From: an uncultured Pseudomonadota bacterium
Lineage (GTDB): Bacteria; Pseudomonadota; Gammaproteobacteria; Methylococcales; Methylomonadaceae
Reading direction: 5' to 3'
DNA: 12,237 bases
Assembly (NCBI GenBank): GCA_903931355.1
Contig: CAIZCB010000107.1
Location: 1 to 12,237, forward strand
Numbering within the stretch: the stretch's first letter is position 1; each line of letters opens with the position of its first letter. The position numbers and the translations under genes were made by a program. Below are positions 6,856 to 12,237 of this stretch, in pieces. Below the pieces are notes generated by a model. It was not told the origin of the DNA and did not search any database. It saw nothing but the letters and a program-made list of their open reading frames with translations.

Positions 6856-7626
6856 ATGATAGATCCAAGAGCGATTATCCACATCAATGCAGAACTTGCC
6901 CCCGATGTTAAAGTTGGCCCCTTCAGTATCATCGGCCCTGATGTGCAAATCGATTCTGGCACCGAAATTGGGCCGCACGTTGTTATTAACGGCCCAACCA
7001 ATATCGGCAAAGATAATGTAATTTATCAATTTGCCTCGATAGGTGAAGATCCACAAGATAAAAAATACGCTGATGAAATCACCCACTTAGAAATTGGTGA
7101 TCGCAACATAATTCGCGAATTTTGCACCATGCATCGCGGCACCTTGCAAGATCAAGGTGTAACCCGAGTCGGTAACGATAATTTATTCATGGCCTACACA
7201 CACGTTGCCCATGACTGCGAAGTAGGTAATCATGTGATTATGGCAAACGGCGCATCGATTGCCGGCCATGTGCATCTCGATGACCACGCCATTCTTGGCG
7301 GCTTTACTTTGGTTCATCAATTTACTCAAATCGGCGAATTTAGCTTTGCCGCAATGGGTAGCGCGATTACTCAAGACATCCCGCCTTATGTAATGGTCGG
7401 TGGCCGCCCCACTCGACCGCACGGCATTAACTCGGTCGGCATGGAACGTAACGGCAAATCACCGGAAGTAATACGACAAATTCGCAAAGCCTACAAAATC
7501 TTGTATAAAAACAATTTGCGCCTAGAAGACGCCATTGAGGAAATGGAAGATATGGCAGGCGAAAGTAACGAGCTGTCAAATATGGTCAGCTTCCTACGCA
7601 ATGTCACCCGTGGCATTCTCAGATAA
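6856..7626 (+). CDS. lpxA: UDP-N-acetylglucosamine O-acyltransferase LpxA
   Basis: LpxA catalyses the first step of lipid A synthesis in the cytoplasm: transfer of a 3-hydroxyacyl chain from ACP to the 3-OH of UDP-GlcNAc. The 256 residues (E. coli 262) start with hexapeptide repeats of the left-handed β-helix ([20 protein letters not shown] onward, to ~185) and end in an α-helical domain ([20 protein letters not shown] to [11 protein letters not shown]). The catalytic His is His119 ([12 protein letters not shown]. coli His125), and His154 in VHQF matches E. coli His160. At the acyl-chain ruler position (E. coli Gly173) there is Met167 ([10 protein letters not shown]), as in Pseudomonas aeruginosa, where Met gives C10 specificity. 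A GGTGA at 6846–6850 is a fair ribosome site. rnhB starts inside the last 26 nt, where lpxB would normally follow. Confidence 0.95.
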   Translation: MIDPRAIIHINAELAPDVKVGPFSIIGPDVQIDSGTEIGPHVVINGPTNIGKDNVIYQFASIGEDPQDKKYADEITHLEIGDRNIIREFCTMHRGTLQDQGVTRVGNDNLFMAYTHVAHDCEVGNHVIMANGASIAGHVHLDDHAILGGFTLVHQFTQIGEFSFAAMGSAITQDIPPYVMVGGRPTRPHGINSVGMERNGKSPEVIRQIRKAYKILYKNNLRLEDAIEEMEDMAGESNELSNMVSFLRNVTRGILR

Positions 7627-8200
7627 GCGCTTATTAATTGCTGGAGTTGACGAAGTCGGACGCGGCTGTATCGTTGGCCCAGTGATGGCGGCGGCAGTGA
7701 TACTTGATCCAGCCAAGCCGATTCTAGGTTTAACCGATTCCAAAAAACTCAGCGAAAAAAAACGTCTACAGCTGGCTGAACAAATCAAAACCTCCGCTTT
7801 ATGTTGGGCTGTTGGCCGCTCTGAAGCCAGCGAAATTGATGACATCAACATTCTGCAAGCCAGCTTGCTGGCCATGCAACGCGCTATCTCGCAATTAGAA
7901 CACGCACCTGATTTAGCAAAAGTCGATGGCAATCGTTTACCGAAATTAAACTGCCGAGGCGAAGCCATTGTCCAAGGTGATTTGCTGGTACCAGAAATTT
8001 CAGCGGCATCAATTTTAGCCAAAGTCGCCCGCGACCAAGAAATGCAGATTTTGGAACGCCTATACCCTGGCTACCAGTTTGCAGTTCACAAAGGCTACCC
8101 AACCCGCCAACATTTATTGGCATTACAAGCTTTAGGCGTCACACAACAACACCGCAAATCTTTTGCACCCGTTAAAAACAACTGGCTTAAAACGCTATGA
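7601..8200 (+). CDS. rnhB: Ribonuclease HII
   Basis: RNase HII cuts RNA in RNA–DNA hybrids and starts removal of single misincorporated ribonucleotides. I start at ATG 7601, which gives 199 residues (E. coli 198) and an N-terminus just before the conserved [11 protein letters not shown] 7610 is a possible alternative; further upstream starts lie deep within lpxA and add unconserved sequence. The acidic active site is complete: Asp17 and Glu18 ([15 protein letters not shown]), Asp109 (VDGNRLP) and Asp127 ([22 protein letters not shown]). The C-terminal [10 protein letters not shown]…HRKSFAPVK is typical. The first 26 nt overlap the end of lpxA in another frame, and the stop overlaps the dnaE start (ATGA), so expression is probably coupled to both neighbours. 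Confidence 0.95.
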   Translation: MSPVAFSDKRLLIAGVDEVGRGCIVGPVMAAAVILDPAKPILGLTDSKKLSEKKRLQLAEQIKTSALCWAVGRSEASEIDDINILQASLLAMQRAISQLEHAPDLAKVDGNRLPKLNCRGEAIVQGDLLVPEISAASILAKVARDQEMQILERLYPGYQFAVHKGYPTRQHLLALQALGVTQQHRKSFAPVKNNWLKTL

Positions 8201-11200
8201 ATCCAAGTTTTGTTCATCTGAGAATCCATTCCGAATTCTCGCTGGTAGATGGGATTGTCAAAATCAAACCGCTGGTCAAAAAGCTGGTTGATTACCAGAT
8301 GCCCGCTGCAGCGATTACCGAACAAAGCAATTTATTCTCGCTGGTTAAATTCTACAAAGCGGCACAAGGTGCTGGTATCAAACCGCTGATTGGCGCTGAT
8401 GTGTGGATTTTTAATCCTGATGAACCGGCCTCGCCGTTCCGAATCACCTTGCTGGCGCGTAATAAAACCGGCTATGTCACGCTGACAGAATTAATTTCCC
8501 AAGGCTATCAACTCGGTCAGCATCAAGGCATTCCAATGTTGCAAAGAGACTGGATTGAAAGCAATCACCACGGCTTAATTGCCCTATCCGGTGCCATGAG
8601 TGGCGATATTGGTCAAGCACTATTAGCCGAAAACACCGAACTCGCCGAAAAACACGCCCAATATTGGCAAGACCTGTTTCCTGATAGTTTTTATCTCGAA
8701 TTACAACGGGTTGGCAAAAATGACGAAGAACGCTATATCAAGCTTGCCGTTGATTTAGCCACTCAATTTGATTTACCCGTCGTCGCTACCAATGACGTGC
8801 GTTTTATTAATCAAGCCGATTTTGAAGCCCATGAAGTACGAGTTTGCATTCATCAAGGCCGAGTTTTAGACGACAGCCGCCGTCCCAAAGACTACACCAA
8901 TCAACAATATCTGCGTACTGCTGAGGAAATGGCCGAGTTATTTGCCGACATTCCCGAAGCACTAAGCAACAGTGTCGAAATTGCCAAACGCTGTAATGTC
9001 GAACTAACCCTTGGTGAAAACTACCTACCGGACTTTCCGGTGCCAGAAGGCATGACTCTGGATGATTATTTTCGCCAAGCATCCAGACAAGGTTTAGAAC
9101 AACGCCTAGTTCAATATGCACCGATAGGCAACGGCAGTTTCGAGGAAAACCGCAAGACTTACGATGAACGCTTGGAAATTGAGCTGAACGTGATTTGCCA
9201 AATGGGATTCCCCGGCTATTTCATGATTGTTGCTGACTTTATCCAATGGGCTAAAAACAACGATATTCCGGTGGGACCTGGGCGGGGTTCTGGTGCTGGT
9301 TCCTTGGTGGCTTATGCGCTAAAAATTACCGACCTTGATCCGATTGAATTTGATTTGCTGTTCGAGCGCTTTCTCAATCCTGAACGGGTTTCGATGCCCG
9401 ACTTTGATATCGACTTTTGCATGGATCGCCGTGACGAGGTGATTGATTATGTGGCCAGACATTATGGCCGCGACCATGTGTCACAGATTATTACCTACGG
9501 TTCAATGGCCGCTAAAGCGGTTATCCGCGACGTGGGACGGGTGTTGGGCTTCGCTTATGGCTTTGTTGATCGCTTAGCCAAGCTGATTCCGTTTGAAATC
9601 GGCATGACACTGAATAAAGCCTTACTCGATAGCCCAGACCTAAAAGCGCTTTATGACACTGAAGAAGAGGTGAAAACCTTAATCGACATGGCGCTATCGC
9701 TGGAAGGTATTTCCCGAAATGCCGGTAAACACGCCGGTGGTGTGGTGATTTCGCCTACTAAACTCACCGACTTTGCACCTTTGTATTGCGAACAAGGCGG
9801 TGGCAACTTAGTCACCCAATTTGATAAGGATGACGTTGAAGCGGTTGGCTTGGTCAAATTCGACTTTTTAGGTCTGCGAACCCTGACTATCATTGACTGG
9901 GCGCTAAAAACCATCAATCACAAGCGCCAGCAACAAGGCGAAACGCTGGTTGATATTACTCAAATCCCTCGCGATGATTTGCCCAGTTATGAGCTGTTAA
10001 AAAACGCCCAAACCACGGCGGTGTTCCAGCTCGAATCTCGCGGCATGAAAGAGTTGATTAAAAAGCTAAAGCCAGACTGTTTTGACGACATCATCGCTTT
10101 GGTGGCGCTGTTTCGTCCTGGGCCGCTGGAATCGGGGATGGTTGATGACTACATCAATGTCAAACACGGTGCCAAAGCCGAATTCGCTCATCCTTTGCTG
10201 GAGCCGATCCTAAAACCCACCAACGGCGTTATTTTGTATCAGGAACAGGTGATGCAAATTGCCCGTGACATGGCGGGATATACGTTGGGCGGCGCGGATA
10301 TGTTGCGGCGAGCAATGGGTAAGAAAAAACCCGAGGAAATGGCCAAACAACGGGAAATTTTCACCACTGGCGCGGTGGCGAATCAAATTGATGAGTCGAT
10401 TGCGACTTATATTTTCGATTTGATGGAGAAGTTTGCCGGCTATGGTTTTAACAAATCGCACTCAGCCGCTTATGCCTTGGTTGCTTACCAAACTGCTTGG
10501 CTAAAAGCCCATTTCCCTGCGGCATTTATGGCGGCGGTTATGTCATCGGATATGGATAACACCGACAAAGTAGTGGTATTGATTGATGAATGTCGGGAAA
10601 TGAAATTAGCGATTAATCCACCGGACATCAATGTTTCCAATTATCGTTTTACGGTAAACGACAAAAATCAAATTGTGTACGGCATCGGCGCGATTAAAGG
10701 CGTTGGCGAATCGGCGATTGAGGATTTATTAAAAGAACGTAATAGTAACGGGCCATTTTTAGGCTTGTACGATTTATGCAAACGGGTTGATTTACGCAAA
10801 GTAAATCGTCGAGTGTTAGAAGCCTTAATTCGCGCAGGGGCCTTGGATAACATTGACCAAAATCGCGCCGCACATCTAGCCGAATTAACTACCGCCTTAC
10901 GGGTTGCCGAACAACACGGCAAAATGGCAGAAACCGGTCAAAACGATTTATTTGGGATTGCGGTTGAAATTGAAAGCAGCGCTAACGAAGCCGATGCTTA
11001 TTCAACTTTTGTTGAGCCTTGGAGTGAAAAAGAAAAGCTCGAAGCCGAGAAACAAACTTTAGGCTTATTTTTAACCGGCCATCCGATTGCCGAATATTTA
11101 CCAGAACTCAAGCATATTACTCACGGCAGTTTAGCGAGTTTACAAGCTGACGCCGAGCGCTCAAAAGGCAAAATGGAAGGTCGCGTAGCGGGTTTAGTGG

Positions 11201-11682
11201 TGGAGATGCGTACCCGTCAAACTAAGCAAGGCAAGATGATGGGCTTTGCTACTTTAGATGACCGCACCGGACGTTTAGAAGTCGCTGCTTTTAGCAAAAC
11301 TTACGACAGCTACCGCGATTTATTATCGAAAGACACGTTATTAGTCGCTGAAGGCGCATTGGCTATTGATGATTTCAGCGGCTCATTGCGAATGACGGCA
11401 GAAAAACTTTATAGCATGGAGCAAGCACGGGATATGTTTGCCAGAGGGATTAGCATTGACTGGCTTAGCACAGGTCCACAACCGGAATTCATTCAAAAAC
11501 TTCAAGACACCTTGGCACCATTCTGTGGCGGGCAATGCCCGATTTTCATTGAATACAACACAGGAACAGCAAAAGCGACAGTGCAGCTAGGCGAAGATTG
11601 GCGGGTTCATCCTAATGATGAATTGTTGATTAGACTGAGACGATTAGTCTCGACTGACGCAGTTCAAGTTAAATACAAATAA
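8197..11682 (+). CDS. dnaE: DNA polymerase III subunit alpha
   Basis: The catalytic subunit of the replicative DNA polymerase holoenzyme. Its 1161 residues equal the usual length (E. coli 1160). A PHP domain opens the protein ([18 protein letters not shown], residues 5–22, to ~270). The polymerase core follows with the three catalytic aspartates Asp402 and Asp404 ([15 protein letters not shown]) and Asp556 ([12 protein letters not shown]), plus the nucleotide-binding [16 protein letters not shown] block and [16 protein letters not shown]. Near 860–880 is the helix-hairpin-helix region ([15 protein letters not shown]). QNDLF at 915–919 matches the β-clamp-binding motif. An OB fold lies at about 993–1075 ([18 protein letters not shown]), then the τ-binding C-terminus. 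The start ATG overlaps the rnhB stop. No frameshift or missing motif is seen. The usual next gene accA is absent; transcription ends at the hairpin just after the stop. Confidence 0.98.
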   Translation: MNPSFVHLRIHSEFSLVDGIVKIKPLVKKLVDYQMPAAAITEQSNLFSLVKFYKAAQGAGIKPLIGADVWIFNPDEPASPFRITLLARNKTGYVTLTELISQGYQLGQHQGIPMLQRDWIESNHHGLIALSGAMSGDIGQALLAENTELAEKHAQYWQDLFPDSFYLELQRVGKNDEERYIKLAVDLATQFDLPVVATNDVRFINQADFEAHEVRVCIHQGRVLDDSRRPKDYTNQQYLRTAEEMAELFADIPEALSNSVEIAKRCNVELTLGENYLPDFPVPEGMTLDDYFRQASRQGLEQRLVQYAPIGNGSFEENRKTYDERLEIELNVICQMGFPGYFMIVADFIQWAKNNDIPVGPGRGSGAGSLVAYALKITDLDPIEFDLLFERFLNPERVSMPDFDIDFCMDRRDEVIDYVARHYGRDHVSQIITYGSMAAKAVIRDVGRVLGFAYGFVDRLAKLIPFEIGMTLNKALLDSPDLKALYDTEEEVKTLIDMALSLEGISRNAGKHAGGVVISPTKLTDFAPLYCEQGGGNLVTQFDKDDVEAVGLVKFDFLGLRTLTIIDWALKTINHKRQQQGETLVDITQIPRDDLPSYELLKNAQTTAVFQLESRGMKELIKKLKPDCFDDIIALVALFRPGPLESGMVDDYINVKHGAKAEFAHPLLEPILKPTNGVILYQEQVMQIARDMAGYTLGGADMLRRAMGKKKPEEMAKQREIFTTGAVANQIDESIATYIFDLMEKFAGYGFNKSHSAAYALVAYQTAWLKAHFPAAFMAAVMSSDMDNTDKVVVLIDECREMKLAINPPDINVSNYRFTVNDKNQIVYGIGAIKGVGESAIEDLLKERNSNGPFLGLYDLCKRVDLRKVNRRVLEALIRAGALDNIDQNRAAHLAELTTALRVAEQHGKMAETGQNDLFGIAVEIESSANEADAYSTFVEPWSEKEKLEAEKQTLGLFLTGHPIAEYLPELKHITHGSLASLQADAERSKGKMEGRVAGLVVEMRTRQTKQGKMMGFATLDDRTGRLEVAAFSKTYDSYRDLLSKDTLLVAEGALAIDDFSGSLRMTAEKLYSMEQARDMFARGISIDWLSTGPQPEFIQKLQDTLAPFCGGQCPIFIEYNTGTAKATVQLGEDWRVHPNDELLIRLRRLVSTDAVQVKYK

Positions 11683-11688
11683 ACTGAA

Positions 11689-11722
11689 TTGGCAGAGCTA
11701 GGTTGATGCCTAACTCTGCCAA
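11689..11722. terminator. Bidirectional hairpin terminator between dnaE and the convergent gene
   Basis: TTGGCAGAGCTAGG (11689–11702) pairs with CCTAACTCTGCCAA (11709–11722): a 14-bp stem with a single C·A mismatch and a 6-nt loop. It begins 6 nt after the dnaE stop and ends 8 nt from the stop of the minus-strand gene, exactly where a shared terminator of two convergent genes is expected. The downstream tract is modestly T-rich on both strands (…GCTTGGTTTA on +, TTCAGTTTATTT on −). Confidence 0.8.
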
Positions 11723-11730
11723 AGCTTGGT

Positions 11731-12237
11731 TTACTCTTCTACCGATGCCTGTGGTTTAGGCTGTGACGGTTCTTCACGCGGCTGTCTTGGCTCGACTACT
11801 GGAGCTGGAGCTGGAGCTGGAGTATTTTCGCGCACTTCCTGACGATTGCTACGTTCTGCAAACTCATTGGCATAAGAACGTGGCTGATTATCGCTATCCG
11901 GCACTTGTGCTGCTGGACGTCTATCTTCACCTTGTTCGCCAACGTTTTCAGCACCGCCTTCTTGGCGTCTTTCGCTGTTATTGCGATTGTTGTTGCGACG
12001 ACGATTACGACCGCGTCTTGGGCCGCGCTCTTGATTCGGATTAGCGTTTTCTGCCGTTACTTCCAGATTATCAACAACAGTTTGCACAGGCTCTACAACG
12101 GCAGATGCACTCGCGACTTCTTCTGCCACAGGGGCATTATTAGGATTCTGCGGCTGATTACCTTGGCGTTTATTGTTGTTATTACGGCGCTGATTATTGT
12201 TACGACCAGCCGGACGATCTTGGCGGTCTTGACGATC
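11731..12237 (-). CDS. rne: Arg/Asn/Pro-rich disordered C-terminal tail, probably of ribonuclease E (5' part beyond window)
   Basis: The minus-strand frame is open from the window edge to TAA at 11731–11733, giving the last 168 residues of a longer protein. The composition is low-complexity and disordered: basic clusters rich in Arg and Asn (GRNNNQRRNNNNKRQGN near the edge, then RGPRRGRNRRRNNNRNNSERR), alternating with acidic/Pro stretches and an APAPAPA run, ending QPKPQASVEE. This pattern is typical of the RNA-binding and scaffold half of RNase E in gammaproteobacteria, where the basic segments bind RNA and short motifs dock degradosome partners. No catalytic domain is visible, so the identity rests on composition; another Arg-rich RNA-binding protein is possible. 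It converges on dnaE, with a shared terminator. Confidence 0.6.
   Translation of the reverse strand, partial: DRQDRQDRPAGRNNNQRRNNNNKRQGNQPQNPNNAPVAEEVASASAVVEPVQTVVDNLEVTAENANPNQERGPRRGRNRRRNNNRNNSERRQEGGAENVGEQGEDRRPAAQVPDSDNQPRSYANEFAERSNRQEVRENTPAPAPAPVVEPRQPREEPSQPKPQASVEE
11801..11822. repeat. Hexanucleotide tandem repeat (GGAGCT) in the RNase E-like tail
   Basis: Three perfect GGAGCT units followed by GGAG(T) run through 11801–11822 of the + strand. Read on the minus strand they encode the alternating Ala-Pro run of the C-terminal tail. Gains or losses of units would stay in frame and only change linker length. Confidence 0.75.

Noticed and set aside
7535..7600. An upstream TTG extension of rnhB
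   Set aside because: It would add 22 unconserved residues and lies deep within lpxA; ATG 7601 gives the family length and N-terminus.
7594..8022. A 142-codon open frame on the minus strand
   Set aside because: It lies fully opposite rnhB, whose catalytic residues are intact. The translated product resembles no family and has no start signal; it is a shadow of rnhB codon usage.
8807..9121. A 104-codon minus-strand frame inside dnaE
   Set aside because: It is opposite a well-conserved part of DnaE and has no recognisable domain or promoter.
11763..12044. A 93-codon open frame on the plus strand opposite the RNase E-like tail
   Set aside because: The predicted peptide (runs of LELE and CCCDDD type) is the complement of Arg/Asn/Pro-rich codons and has no ribosome site. 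The minus-strand frame has the better composition and a terminator placed at its stop.
1..12237. CRISPR array, tRNA/rRNA genes, insertion sequences or defence genes
   Set aside because: Reading both strands showed no regularly spaced direct repeats, no inverted terminal repeats flanking a transposase and no cloverleaf-like segment. The intergenic space is too small (longest gap 102 nt) to hide such elements.

Overview
The window is chromosomal DNA of moderate GC content from a Gram-negative bacterium, almost certainly a gammaproteobacterium. The evidence is a BamA–Skp–FabZ–LpxA–RnhB–DnaE cluster with protein sequences close to enterobacterial and pseudomonad homologues, an RNase R/RlmB pair, and a periplasmic flavocytochrome c sulfide dehydrogenase. 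The mix of sulfide-oxidation genes with this envelope cluster and an Asn/Arg-rich RNase E-like tail would fit a methanotroph (Methylococcales) or a sulfur-oxidising gammaproteobacterium. That lineage guess is an inference from general impression, not from a search. Nothing in the window looks mobile or recently acquired: there is no IS element, integrase, tRNA, rRNA or CRISPR.

Left part (1–3250, + strand): the 3' end of rnr (RNase R), then rlmB (23S rRNA Gm2251 methyltransferase), a small monoheme cytochrome c (fccA-like) and fccB (flavoprotein subunit of flavocytochrome c sulfide dehydrogenase). The first three genes are joined by ATGA stop/start overlaps and the last two are 2 nt apart, so all four look like one transcription unit. 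RNA metabolism and periplasmic sulfide oxidation therefore seem to be co-transcribed.

Middle part (3251–6411, + strand): a 97-nt gap with a plausible promoter leads into bamA (outer-membrane β-barrel assembly), which probably starts at GTG 3360. A second, clearer promoter (TTGGTA–16 bp–TATAAT) lies before skp/ompH, the periplasmic chaperone for outer-membrane proteins. A 102-nt gap after skp holds two hairpins.

Right part (6412–11682, + strand): fabZ, lpxA, rnhB and dnaE are packed with no gaps or with overlaps (0, 26 and 4 nt). They make 3-hydroxyacyl/unsaturated acyl-ACP precursors, the first step of lipid A, RNase HII and the replicative polymerase. Compared with the classical order bamA-skp-lpxD-fabZ-lpxA-lpxB-rnhB-dnaE-accA, lpxD, lpxB and accA are absent here. 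LpxA carries Met at the hydrocarbon-ruler position, predicting a short (C10-type) 3-hydroxyacyl preference.

Right end (11683–12237): a strong hairpin, probably a bidirectional terminator, separates dnaE from a convergent gene. That gene's last 168 codons are visible on the minus strand and encode a disordered Arg/Asn/Pro-rich tail typical of RNase E. I found no clearly novel system. The points most worth following are the missing lpxD/lpxB, the LpxA ruler residue, the fccAB–rnr–rlmB linkage and the intergenic structure before fabZ.
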